Of a DNA stretch of 45,873 nucleotides, positions 25,008 to 32,895 are shown piece by piece; within the stretch, counting starts at the first letter, position 1, and every line of letters starts with the position of its first letter. The position numbers and the translations under genes are program-made. Where the stretch lies: assembly GCA_964448005.1 (NCBI GenBank), contig CAYUUW010000005.1, forward strand, positions 1 through 45,873, read 5' to 3'. Source of the stretch: CAYUUW01 sp964448005 (GTDB lineage: Bacteria > Patescibacteriota > Gracilibacteria > UM-FILTER-43-11). The notes beneath the pieces are model-generated. The model saw nothing but the letters and a program-made list of their open reading frames with translations, was not told the origin of the DNA and ran no database searches.

Positions 25008-25844
25008 ATGAACCCAGAAAACAAACTCGCCCTCTTCGAATCCAAACAGATCCGCCGAACCTGGCACCAGCAGGAATGGTGGTTTTCAGTAGTGGATGTC
25101 GTTGGAGCCTTAACCGACTCCACCGTTCCTCGGCGCTATTGGAGTGATCTTAAAACCAAGCTTCAAAGCGAAGGAAGTGAAGTGTACGAAAAAATCGTAC
25201 AGTTGAAATTGCCCGCTCCCGATGGGAAGATGCGCGAAACCGATTGCGCCAATACCGAAGGCCTCTTCCGAATCATCCAATCCATCCCTTCCCCCAAAGC
25301 CGAACCCTTCAAGCTCTGGCTCGCCAAGGTTGGCTATGAGCGAGTGCAGGAAATCGAAAATCCCGAATTGGCTCAGGAAAGAATGAAAAAACTCTACGAA
25401 CAAAAAGGCTACTCCAAAAGCTGGATCGAAAAGCGGCTGCGAGGCATCGCCATCCGCCAAGACCTCACGGACGAGTGGACAGAAAGAGGGATAGGAAGTG
25501 GCAAAGATTTTGCCATCCTCACGGCTGAAATCAGCAAAGCCACCTTTGGCATGACTCCCAAGGAATACAAAGAGCATAAGAATATCCCAGCCAAGTCCAA
25601 GTCCAACCTGCGGGACAACATGACGGATTTGGAGCTCATTTTCACCATGCTCGGCGAACGGGTCACGACCGAAATCTCCCAAGACGAAAAGCCTGAAGGC
25701 ATACCGGAGAATAAAAAGGTGGCCAAGCGCGGCGGCGGGGTAGCGGGGGTGGCCAGGAAGGAGGCTGAAAAAGAGCTGGGCCGGAGCGTGATTTCGAAGG
25801 AGAATTTTTTGGAGGGCGGCGACTCGGTAAAAAGGTTAAAATAA
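25008..25844 (+). CDS. BRO-N / DinD-like antirepressor-family protein
   Basis: A 278-residue protein. Residues ~5-110 fit the BRO-N fold typical of phage antirepressors and DinD: 'K-Q-I-R-R-T-W-H-Q-Q-E-W-W-F-S-V-V-D-V-V', a Y-W-S-D-L-K-T-K-L helix, and F-R-I-I-Q-S-I-P-S-P-K-A-E-P-F-K-L-W-L. The C-terminal half (Y-S-K-S-W-I-E-K-R-L onward) matches the longer chromosomal relatives and ends in a basic Gly-rich tail. Likely DNA binding and regulatory. An ATG at 25008 was chosen; a TTG at 24999 is also in frame. The palindromic operator in its promoter suggests tight repression. The RhuM-like gene follows after 25 nt. Confidence 0.82.
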   Translation: MNPENKLALFESKQIRRTWHQQEWWFSVVDVVGALTDSTVPRRYWSDLKTKLQSEGSEVYEKIVQLKLPAPDGKMRETDCANTEGLFRIIQSIPSPKAEPFKLWLAKVGYERVQEIENPELAQERMKKLYEQKGYSKSWIEKRLRGIAIRQDLTDEWTERGIGSGKDFAILTAEISKATFGMTPKEYKEHKNIPAKSKSNLRDNMTDLELIFTMLGERVTTEISQDEKPEGIPENKKVAKRGGGVAGVARKEAEKELGRSVISKENFLEGGDSVKRLK

Positions 25845-25869
25845 TACAATTTATTTCTTGCTCCATTCC

Positions 25870-26883
25870 ATGAACCACCTCAACTCCTCGGCCAGCTTCA
25901 TCCTTTACACCACCCCAAACGGAAATATAAAGCTCCAGGTCTTTCTGCAAGACGAAACCCTGTGGCTCAGCCAAAAGATGATGGCGGAGCTCTTTGATGT
26001 GAACGTGCCTGCCGTTTCGAAGCATCTAAACAACATTTACGAGGAAGGTGAACTCTTGAAAGAGGCAACTATTTCCATTTTGGAAACAGTTCAGAATGAA
26101 GGAGGAAGAGAAGTAAAAAGGAAAGTGGAGTACTACAACCTCGATGCCATCATTGCCGTCGGCTACCGGGTCAACTCCGCTCGTGCCACCCAGTTCCGCA
26201 TTTGGGCCACCCAAGTGCTCAAAGACTACATCATCAAGGGCTTTGTGATGAACGACGAGCGCCTGAAGCAAGGCCAGCAAACCTTTGGGAAAGACTATTT
26301 TCAGGAGCTCCTTGAGCGTGTACGTTCCATCCGCGCCAGCGAACGGCGTATCTACCTTCAAGTCACCGACATTTTTGCCGAATGCAGCAGCGATTACGAC
26401 CCCAAGTCTCCGCAGACCCGAGATTTTTTCGCCACCGTGCAGAATAAATTCCATTACGCCATCAGCGGCCAAACTGCCGCAGAGATCATTGATGGTCATT
26501 CCGACAGCCGAAAAGACCATATGGGGCTAAGCACTTGGAAAAATGCCCCTGAAGGGCGTGTGCTCGCATCGGATGTAAAAGTGGCGAAGAATTATTTGAA
26601 CGACAAAGAGGTCAAAAAGCTGGAGCGGACGATCTCTGCCTTTTTTGACTACATCGAGAACCAGATTGAAAACCGAAAGGCCTTCAGCATGAGCGAATTC
26701 GCCGAGAGCGTGAATAAATTCCTTTCGTTCAATGATTTTAAGATTCTGGAGGGGCAGGGGAAAATTTCCATGTCTCAAGCCGAACAGAAGGCTTTGAAGG
26801 AATACTCGGAGTTCAACAAAAACCAGCCCATCGAATCCGATTTTGAGAAGCAGGCAAAGAAGATGCTGAAAGGGAAAAGCTGA
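25870..26883 (+). CDS. RhuM family protein (virulence/phage-associated)
   Basis: A 337-residue protein with the RhuM family pattern: an N-terminal 'W-L-S-Q-K-M-M-A-E-L-F-D-V' helix-turn-helix-like region followed by 'V-S-K-H-L-N-N-I', a 'Y-Y-N-L-D-A-I-I-A-V-G-Y-R-V-N-S' core, R-I-W-A-T-Q-V-L-K-D-Y-I, and the long helical C-terminal region with 'Y-L-Q-V-T-D-I-F'. First described in Salmonella islands; common in mobile regions of many bacteria, biochemical role unknown. It is cotranscribed with the BRO-type gene, which shares the antirepressor-like N-terminal logic. The ATG at 25870 was chosen over an upstream TTG (25858). Confidence 0.88.
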   Translation: MNHLNSSASFILYTTPNGNIKLQVFLQDETLWLSQKMMAELFDVNVPAVSKHLNNIYEEGELLKEATISILETVQNEGGREVKRKVEYYNLDAIIAVGYRVNSARATQFRIWATQVLKDYIIKGFVMNDERLKQGQQTFGKDYFQELLERVRSIRASERRIYLQVTDIFAECSSDYDPKSPQTRDFFATVQNKFHYAISGQTAAEIIDGHSDSRKDHMGLSTWKNAPEGRVLASDVKVAKNYLNDKEVKKLERTISAFFDYIENQIENRKAFSMSEFAESVNKFLSFNDFKILEGQGKISMSQAEQKALKEYSEFNKNQPIESDFEKQAKKMLKGKS

Positions 26884-26940
26884 TCGCATTTATTCAGTAG
26901 TTGTGTAGGATTCAATCAAGCCATCTCACCAAAGCATCCC

Positions 26941-27537
26941 ATGAGAACCCACCTTGCCTTTCTCGCCATCTATTTGGGCGTCTTGATCTGGTCAGCCATT
27001 CAGCCGCATGACTACTTCACCTGGTTTCTCGAAGTGATCCCTGGCGTGATTGGGTTGGCCATTCTCCTGGCCACCTACAAGCGCTTCAAATTCACGCCCC
27101 TCCTTTATTTTTTGATGCTCATCCACTGCTGTATCCTTTTTTACGGAGGAAAATACACCTACGCCCTCAACCCTCTTTTCGATTGGATTCAGGCCGCCTT
27201 CGACTTGAGCCGGAACAACTACGACAAGCTGGGGCACTTTGCCCAAGGGTTCACCCCCACGCTGATCGCCCGGGAACTATTCATCCGTTTGAAGGTCATC
27301 AACAACCGCAAATGGCTTCCGCTTATTCTGGTCAGCATCGCGATGCTCATCAGCTCGCTCTACGAATTGGTGGAATGGTGGGTGGCTGTGCTCAGCGGAG
27401 AATCCGCCGAGGCCTTCTTGGGAACGCAGGGCTACGTGTGGGACACCCAATCCGACATGCTCATGGCTTTGCTGGGGTCGATAGCCGCCCTCATCTTGCT
27501 GAGCAGAATTCATGACAGGCAAATAAAAAGGATGTGA
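26941..27537 (+). CDS. DUF2238 (YjdF-like) inner membrane protein
   Basis: A 198-residue protein with about six transmembrane helices. It shows the family blocks: 'I-Q-P-H-D' after the first helix, 'H-C-C-I-L-F-Y-G-G-K-Y-T-Y-A', the acidic loop Y-D-K-L-G-H-F-A-Q-G-F, 'Y-E-L-V-E-W-W', and a terminal 'D-T-Q-S-D-M-L' before the last helix. Function unknown across the family. Its stop overlaps a GTG that could start the next gene. Confidence 0.85.
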   Translation: MRTHLAFLAIYLGVLIWSAIQPHDYFTWFLEVIPGVIGLAILLATYKRFKFTPLLYFLMLIHCCILFYGGKYTYALNPLFDWIQAAFDLSRNNYDKLGHFAQGFTPTLIARELFIRLKVINNRKWLPLILVSIAMLISSLYELVEWWVAVLSGESAEAFLGTQGYVWDTQSDMLMALLGSIAALILLSRIHDRQIKRM

Positions 27538-27554
27538 TCAAAGCAGATTCAACA

Positions 27555-27830
27555 ATGAACCACATCAATCCCCTTAAGGCACTCACCGTCATCCCTGGTA
27601 TCGGCAAATCTATTGCCCAGGATCTGCTGAACATCGGGATCAAAAGCGCGGAGGATTTGAAAGGGAAAGATCCCGAAAGGCTCTACGACCAGTCCAACCG
27701 CTTCGAGGGCCTGGTGCAGGACCGATGCCTGCTCTACGTTTTCCGCTGCGCCGTCTATTTTGCCCAAACGCCGGCGGAACAGCGCGATCCCGAAAGGCTG
27801 AAGTGGTGGAATTGGAAGGATAGGTATTAG
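27555..27830 (+). CDS. Cdd1-like helix-hairpin-helix protein
   Basis: A 91-residue protein from the ATG at 27555. It has a helix-hairpin-helix core (I-P-G-I-G-K-S-I-A-Q-D-L near residue 12) followed by 'S-A-E-D-L-K-G-K-D-P-E-R-L-Y' and the family's C-terminal 'C-L-L-Y-V-F-R-C-A-V-Y-F-A' and K-W-W-N-W-K-D blocks, matching the Cdd1/'pathogenicity locus' family. Probably non-sequence-specific DNA binding; biological role unknown. A GTG at 27534 overlapping the upstream stop (GTGA) would add seven residues and allow coupling. Confidence 0.85.
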   Translation: MNHINPLKALTVIPGIGKSIAQDLLNIGIKSAEDLKGKDPERLYDQSNRFEGLVQDRCLLYVFRCAVYFAQTPAEQRDPERLKWWNWKDRY

Positions 27831-27892
27831 AACGGATTCCCTCCAAGAATTCGTTGGAATATACTTGGATCACTATCTCGTGATTCCTCCCC

Positions 27893-28627
27893 ATGAAAAT
27901 CGCCAAATCCTCCAATGCCTTGGTCTCCTTCACTGCCATGCTGGCCAGCGCCACCTTCGTGGCCTGCCTGTTGCTTTGGGCGCAGCAAGGCAATCTCAAG
28001 CAAAAAAACGATCAGCTTGCCAAGCAAATCGTCCAACTGGCCATGGTGGAAGAGCCGGACAAGATGGAATGGACTGAAAACAGCTCTCCGGGATTCCATA
28101 GGTTCACCACAAATACCCTCGGTACCTTTGAATACCCTGCTGGCTGGGGCGAGCCTAGCTCCACCACCACCCGCTTCCGGAACAGTCTTTGGCATGGGGA
28201 AGGGTGGATCCTGCGCTTTCAGGGTGGTCTGCTCTCCATGCCTTGGATGGAGGCCTACATCCACGACCCGTCCATCAACATTGAATATCCTTTCGATCCC
28301 ACCCTGTCCCCCGAGGCAGATACTGCCTTGCTCGCTTCCGCTGCCTTTGCCGCAGGGAATTCTTCCTCGCAAGCCTGCGAAGCCTACAAAAAGCTGCACA
28401 AGCTTCCGGATTCCTGCCAATCTCTTTCCGATTCCGCTTTTTTTATCCCAAATCGGGAGCATGGCGAAGAGGAGATTTGGTTCATCGATCCTCCCACCCG
28501 GCCAAACAATGATTTCTCTAGGGGGCTGCCTTACGAAGGAGTAATCCTCCATTCCGGCAGCGAATACCCTGTTGAGGTACGGGCCTTGGTGGCTAAACTC
28601 AAGGCCTTGCCTCCTCTGGGAAGCTGA
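27893..28627 (+). CDS. Unidentified single-pass anchored protein
   Basis: A 244-residue protein. A single hydrophobic segment (about residues 9-28) followed by a Gln/Lys-rich stretch indicates a signal anchor with the rest outside the membrane. The exported part has three Cys and several aromatic-Pro motifs but no recognised domain. It follows the Cdd1 gene by 62 nt on the same strand. Confidence 0.65.
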   Translation: MKIAKSSNALVSFTAMLASATFVACLLLWAQQGNLKQKNDQLAKQIVQLAMVEEPDKMEWTENSSPGFHRFTTNTLGTFEYPAGWGEPSSTTTRFRNSLWHGEGWILRFQGGLLSMPWMEAYIHDPSINIEYPFDPTLSPEADTALLASAAFAAGNSSSQACEAYKKLHKLPDSCQSLSDSAFFIPNREHGEEEIWFIDPPTRPNNDFSRGLPYEGVILHSGSEYPVEVRALVAKLKALPPLGS

Positions 28628-28752
28628 GCCTTGGATCCGCAAGGAGGCCTTGTATGGCATTGCCTTCCTCGAAGGAAAGTACAAAAAACCTGAAGCTTAG
28701 GACTAAGGCCAGCCCTTCCAGGCTTCCTTTTGTCGAGCTCTGAAAATTTTTA

Positions 28753-28761
28753 TGCTATTAT
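28753..28761 (+). promoter_or_regulatory. Extended -10 promoter of the MFS gene
   Basis: TGC followed by TATTAT (28756-28761), 30 nt before the ATG. No good -35 box. Confidence 0.45.
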
Positions 28762-28791
28762 CCAGAAACATGACCCTAAGCCTTTTTGACT

Positions 28792-30156
28792 ATGCTCACC
28801 GACAAAAAAAAGATCTTCCGCCACCTGCTGGCCAACACCCTGCTGGCCTCGGTCACCAATGCCTTTGTGTGGTTCTCGCTCACCTTTTGGGTCTTTCTTC
28901 AAACCAAATCGGTTCTGGCCACCTCGCTGATTGCCGGGACATTTGCCGTGATGAACATGGGTGGTGCTTTTTTGTTCGGCGGCGTGGTGGATCATCACAA
29001 AAAGCGCCATGCCATGCTGTATTCCAGCGTGGCTTCGCTCACGGCCTACAGTTTGGGCGCAGCCCTCTTTTTCGCCAGTCCCGCCGATGCTTTCTTGCAC
29101 GTTGGTTCGCCCCGCTTGTGGCTCCTGATCGGCCTGTTGACGCTGGGCAGCGTGGCCGGCAACCTGCGCATGATTGCGCTCTCCACCTTGGTCAGCCGGC
29201 TCTTCGCCGAAGGGCGGGACAAGGCCAATGGCATGATCGGAATGGTCAATGGCCTTAGCTTTTCCATCACGTCGGTGCTGAGCGGGATGGCGATCGGTTT
29301 TTTTGGAATGAAGGTCGCCCTAGTCTCTGCCTTGGCTGGAACCATTTTAGCGCTCCTCCATCTTTTTTCGCTCCGCTTCGAAGAGCCAAAAGAGCCTGAA
29401 TCCAAAAAGGAGGATTCGCCAAAAGAAGAGCCTGTCTCCAAAAAACTGGATGTGCGCGGAACGATTCGGGTCGTTTCCAGCGTGCCTGGGCTCTTTGGCC
29501 TCATCTTCTTCACCACGTTCAACAATTTTCTGGGCGGAGTCTTCATGGCCCTGATGGACGCCTACGGCCTTTCGCTGGTTTCGGTTCAGGCGTGGGGCGC
29601 CATGTTCGCCCTTCTGAGTTTCGGCTTCATTCTCAGCAGCTCCTACATTGCAAAATACGGCCTCAGGCCGAATGCGCTTCGGGCCATGCTCCGCATCAAC
29701 CTTGTCACCTGGACGACCTGCATCTTCTTCACGATTCAGCCTTCTGTCTGGCTTCTGGGGGCGGGCATCCTCATTTGGATCACGCTAGGCCCTTTCATAG
29801 AAGCGACGGAAAGCACCGTGATCCAGACCGTGGTGCCCTACGAAAGGCAGGGGCGCGTGTTCGGTTTCGCGCAGAGCATCGAATCGGCGGCCACCCCCAT
29901 CACCGCCTTCCTCATCGGACCCATTGCGCAGTGGATCTTCATCCCTTTCATGACCACGGGCGCCGGGGTCGAGCTGATCGGGGATTGGTTGGGGGGGGGG
30001 TTGGGGCGGGGGATCGCGCTGGTCTTCATGGTGGCAGGCACGATTGGGCTGACCGCGACCCTTCTGGCCTTTAGGTCCCGCTCCTACAAGATCCTGGCTC
30101 AGCGCTACCTTGAATCGAAGCGCCAGCCCTCGCCGCAGGCGGAGGCGGCAAAATAA
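28792..30156 (+). CDS. Major facilitator superfamily transporter
   Basis: A 454-residue protein with about 12 transmembrane helices in two halves, separated by a charged cytoplasmic loop (R-F-E-E-P-K-E-P-E-S-K-K-E-D near residue 205). The loop between helices 2 and 3 carries 'G-G-V-V-D-H-H-K-K-R' in the place of the MFS motif A, as in EntS-like exporters. Likely a proton-driven efflux pump; substrate unknown. The start at ATG 28792 fits the extended -10 upstream. A run of nine G near 29994 sits in a loop just before the last helix and could be a slippage site. Confidence 0.88.
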   Translation: MLTDKKKIFRHLLANTLLASVTNAFVWFSLTFWVFLQTKSVLATSLIAGTFAVMNMGGAFLFGGVVDHHKKRHAMLYSSVASLTAYSLGAALFFASPADAFLHVGSPRLWLLIGLLTLGSVAGNLRMIALSTLVSRLFAEGRDKANGMIGMVNGLSFSITSVLSGMAIGFFGMKVALVSALAGTILALLHLFSLRFEEPKEPESKKEDSPKEEPVSKKLDVRGTIRVVSSVPGLFGLIFFTTFNNFLGGVFMALMDAYGLSLVSVQAWGAMFALLSFGFILSSSYIAKYGLRPNALRAMLRINLVTWTTCIFFTIQPSVWLLGAGILIWITLGPFIEATESTVIQTVVPYERQGRVFGFAQSIESAATPITAFLIGPIAQWIFIPFMTTGAGVELIGDWLGGGLGRGIALVFMVAGTIGLTATLLAFRSRSYKILAQRYLESKRQPSPQAEAAK

Positions 30157-30230
30157 GAGTCTTTTTTTTCGGTGCTGCGGAAAAAAAGAGCAGGAGGAAC
30201 CCCCAGCCTCTTAGCGCAGCTTTTTTGGAG

Positions 30231-30236
30231 TATAAT
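30231..30236 (+). promoter_or_regulatory. -10 box of the small membrane protein gene
   Basis: Consensus TATAAT 30 nt before the ATG at 30267; no clear -35 box. Confidence 0.45.
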
Positions 30237-30266
30237 TCGGAGTGCTTACTTAATAATCCTTTTCCT

Positions 30267-30485
30267 ATGGAACCCCAAATCATGATGGACGGGATGTTGC
30301 TCTCGGATGGCTCATCCTCCTTCACTCACACCATCTCTTTTGTGACTAAGGTTATACCAATACTGAATGTTGTCTTTTTGATTGGGCTTGGGGCGCTGCT
30401 TGTTTGGTTTTTTCGGACCTTCAAGGCCAATCATGAGATCCTGAAGCGGATCGAGGAGAAAATGGATCGCTTGAGCCATAAATAA
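30267..30485 (+). CDS. Small single-pass membrane protein
   Basis: A 72-residue protein. A polar N-terminus, one transmembrane helix (about residues 28-49, V-I-P-I-L-N-V-V-F-L-I-G) and a basic amphipathic C-terminus (H-E-I-L-K-R-I-E-E-K-M). No family recognised. A TAATCC word lies 8 nt before the ATG. It is preceded by a TATAAT box and convergent with the gene at 30548. Confidence 0.7.
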   Translation: MEPQIMMDGMLLSDGSSSFTHTISFVTKVIPILNVVFLIGLGALLVWFFRTFKANHEILKRIEEKMDRLSHK

Positions 30486-30547
30486 AAAAAGCGGCCTCCG
30501 GAAAGGTTTTGGCCTTCTGCCTTTCTCGAACTCCTAAAATCTCAGGT

Positions 30548-30952
30548 CTAAAGTTTCTCCAGCTCTGCCAGCAGGGCATCCTCGTGGTTCAACTCCTCGT
30601 GCTCGGCCTGGCGCTCGGCCTCGACCCTTGCCCGCTTTTTTTCCAGATAGGCCTGGGAATCGAAGGCAGCCGCAGCGGGCTTCTTGCCTTGAGTGCTGTT
30701 GCGGTACGCCTCCTCGGCGGCCTTCAGCTGATTGCGCTCGTTGTCCAGAATGCTGTACAGGTTCTTCACCTGGTCCTCGGACATGATCGAAAGGGCATCC
30801 ACCCAGTACTGGCGCTCCTCGTCGTTCATGGAGCGGCTCTGCTGGATCATTTGGATCAGCTCGGGGAACTTTCCGGCCGTATCGGCCGGAATCGTCAGCG
30901 TGCTGCCGGCTGTGGCTACGGCTGCGCCAGTGGTGCCGCTCGGGTCAGGCAT
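30548..30952 (-). CDS. Unidentified 134-residue protein
   Basis: The N-terminal ~25 residues are Gly/Ala/Thr-rich. A helical segment follows (M-N-D-E-E-R-Q-Y-W-V-D-A-L-S-I-M-S-E-D-Q-V style, about 45-80), then a strongly charged Glu/Arg coiled coil to the end. No signal peptide. The start at 30952 is fixed by the promoter; upstream in-frame codons fall in the -10 region. Downstream, a short GGCC hairpin followed by seven T on the minus strand (30484-30514) may terminate it. Confidence 0.7.
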   Translation of the reverse strand: MPDPSGTTGAAVATAGSTLTIPADTAGKFPELIQMIQQSRSMNDEERQYWVDALSIMSEDQVKNLYSILDNERNQLKAAEEAYRNSTQGKKPAAAAFDSQAYLEKKRARVEAERQAEHEELNHEDALLAELEKL

Positions 30953-30976
30953 CCTTTTCCAAATTATCTTCCCTCC

Positions 30977-31005
30977 ATTATAGCAAAAGGAAGGCCTTTG
31001 GTCCA
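30977..31005 (-). promoter_or_regulatory. Promoter of the 134-residue gene
   Basis: Minus strand: TGC plus consensus TATAAT (30977-30982) with a weaker -35 TGGACC (31000-31005) at 17 bp. The start codon is 24 nt downstream. Confidence 0.6.
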
Positions 31006-31039
31006 GGTCTGCCTGCCTTGGCAAACATTCCAAAATAAA

Positions 31040-31594
31040 TTAGACCACCTTCAGGACCTTGTATTCGAAGAGGCCGGCAGGGACGCGCACCTTCGCCACA
31101 TCGCCTTTGCCTCTGCCCAGTATGGCCGAGCCGATGGGGGATTCATTGGAGATCTTGTGGTCCAGGGGGTCCGCCTCGGTGGAACCCACAATGGTGTAGG
31201 TCTCAGGGTCATCGTTCTCGGTGATGTTCTGGAGCGTGACCGTGCTTCCGATCTGCACAATGTCCTGATGGGACTTGTCGCCCTTGATGATGGCGGCCTT
31301 GGCGATCATGGCTTCCAGCTCGCCGATTCGGCTTTCGATCATGGCCTGCTCCCCTTTGGCGGCATCGTATTCGGAGTTCTCGGAAATGTCGCCGTACTCG
31401 ATGGCTTCCTTGAGCTTTTTGGCCAGCTCCTTGCGGCGAGGCCCCTTGAGCTCCTCCAGTTCCACCTGAAGCTTCTTCAGTCCCTCTTCGGTCACCAGGA
31501 CCTGCTTGTCGTCCGCAGGGGGGGCCACTCTGGCGGAAGAGGAGGAGCTTCCCCAGGCGTTGTCTTCGCCCTGATTTTTGTCATCGTAGTCCAT
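31040..31594 (-). CDS. greA: Transcription elongation factor GreA
   Basis: Rescues backtracked RNA polymerase by stimulating transcript cleavage. It has 184 residues: an extra N-terminal acidic/Ser-rich tail of ~28 residues not found in standard GreA (about 158), then the antiparallel coiled coil (L-V-T-E-E-G-L-K-K-L to I-A-K-A-A) with the tip motif G-D-I-S-E-N-S-E-Y-D-A-A and its acidic residues, then the FKBP-like domain with 'S-P-I-G-S-A-I-L-G-R-G-K-G-D'. It lies 26 nt after rpoD in the dnaG-rpoD-greA cluster. TTAACC lies 12 nt before the ATG. Confidence 0.96.
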   Translation of the reverse strand: MDYDDKNQGEDNAWGSSSSSARVAPPADDKQVLVTEEGLKKLQVELEELKGPRRKELAKKLKEAIEYGDISENSEYDAAKGEQAMIESRIGELEAMIAKAAIIKGDKSHQDIVQIGSTVTLQNITENDDPETYTIVGSTEADPLDHKISNESPIGSAILGRGKGDVAKVRVPAGLFEYKVLKVV

Positions 31595-31620
31595 GCTGGT
31601 TTTTTGGTTAAGGATTTGGC

Positions 31621-32886
31621 CTAAGCGTAATTGCGTATCTTGATGCTGGTGGGGTGGTCGCGCATCTTGGAAAGGATTTTGGCTTCGATCTGGCGGATGC
31701 GCTCCCGAGTGACGCCGAACTCCTTGCCGACTTCTTCCAGAGTGTGTCCGATCCCGTCATCCAGGCCGAAGCGCATGCAGATGATCTTCCTCTCCCGTGG
31801 GGAAAGGTACTGGAGCATGTAGTGGATGTTCTCCTTCATGATCTGGCGATTGGTCGCCTCCGAAGGGGAAATTGCGTCATCGTCCTCGATGAAGTCGCCC
31901 AGCTTGCTGTCCTCCTCGGCGCCCACCGGAGCCTCCAGGGAAACGATGTCTTGGGAAATCTTGAGGATGTGGCGGACCTTCTTCTCGTCCATGTCCAGCT
32001 CCGAAGCCAATTCCTCCACTGTGGGCTCGCGGCCGAACTCTTGGAGGAGCCGACGCTGGGTGTGGGTGAGTTTGTTGATGGTCTCGACCATGTGCACCGG
32101 AATGCGGATGGTGCGCGCCTGGTCTGCGATGGCTCGGGTGATGGCTTGGCGGATCCACCATGTGGCGTAGGTGGAGAACTTGAATCCTCGCTTGGGATCG
32201 AACTTTTCCACAGCCCGGAACAGGCCGATGTTTCCCTCCTGGATCAGGTCCAGGAAAGAGAGGCCTCGGCCAATGTATTTTTTGGCGATGGAGACCACCA
32301 GGCGCAGGTTGGCTTCCGCCAGCTTCTGCTTCGCTCCGGCATCGCCTTTGGCGATCTGGTTGGCCAGCTCAATCTCCTCATCCGCTGTCAGCAGGCCGAC
32401 GCGGCCGATGTCGCCCAGGTACATCCTTACGGAGTCATTGGTGGCTTCCTTGAGGTTGGTTTTGCTTCTGGCTGCCGCCTTGGTTTCCTCATCCTCGGGC
32501 TCCTCCTCCTCGACCTCCCCTGCTTCAGGCTCCCCTTCCAGGATTTCGTCGTCCAAGGCCGGATCTCCTTCTTCCCAGGCTTGGGCAGGCTCCGCATCCG
32601 CAGGGGCTGCCGGAGCCTCCTTTTTCTTCTTGCTGGCCTTCTTTCCCCAAATCATATCGTTCTTCACATCGATGACTTCGATCCCCAGATCCAAAAAAAG
32701 CGTGTAGATCTCATCCAGCAGGATCACATTGTCTTCGATCTCCGGAATGGCTTTCATCAGCTCCTGATGCGTCACAAAGCGCTGCTGACGCCCCTTCTCG
32801 ATCACGCTGCGGATGGCCGGCGGATACTTGGCCAAGGTCGCTTCCTCCGGCTGGGGAATGAATTTCTTGTGGATCTTCTTTGCCAT
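31621..32886 (-). CDS. rpoD: Primary RNA polymerase sigma factor (sigma-70/RpoD)
   Basis: A 421-residue primary sigma factor. Region 1.1-like N-terminus (about 15-75), an acidic low-complexity linker (about 85-135), region 1.2 (V-R-M-Y-L-G-D-I-G), region 2 with the -10 recognition helix (T-Y-A-T-W-W-I-R-Q-A-I-T-R-A-I), region 3, and region 4 with the -35 helix-turn-helix (T-L-E-E-V-G-K-E-F-G-V-T-R-E-R-I-R-Q-I-E). It fits the TTGaca/TATAAT promoters seen in this window. The ATG is 9 nt after the dnaG stop, the conserved dnaG-rpoD pairing. Confidence 0.97.
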   Translation of the reverse strand: MAKKIHKKFIPQPEEATLAKYPPAIRSVIEKGRQQRFVTHQELMKAIPEIEDNVILLDEIYTLFLDLGIEVIDVKNDMIWGKKASKKKKEAPAAPADAEPAQAWEEGDPALDDEILEGEPEAGEVEEEEPEDEETKAAARSKTNLKEATNDSVRMYLGDIGRVGLLTADEEIELANQIAKGDAGAKQKLAEANLRLVVSIAKKYIGRGLSFLDLIQEGNIGLFRAVEKFDPKRGFKFSTYATWWIRQAITRAIADQARTIRIPVHMVETINKLTHTQRRLLQEFGREPTVEELASELDMDEKKVRHILKISQDIVSLEAPVGAEEDSKLGDFIEDDDAISPSEATNRQIMKENIHYMLQYLSPRERKIICMRFGLDDGIGHTLEEVGKEFGVTRERIRQIEAKILSKMRDHPTSIKIRNYA

Positions 32887-32895
32887 GGGAACGGG

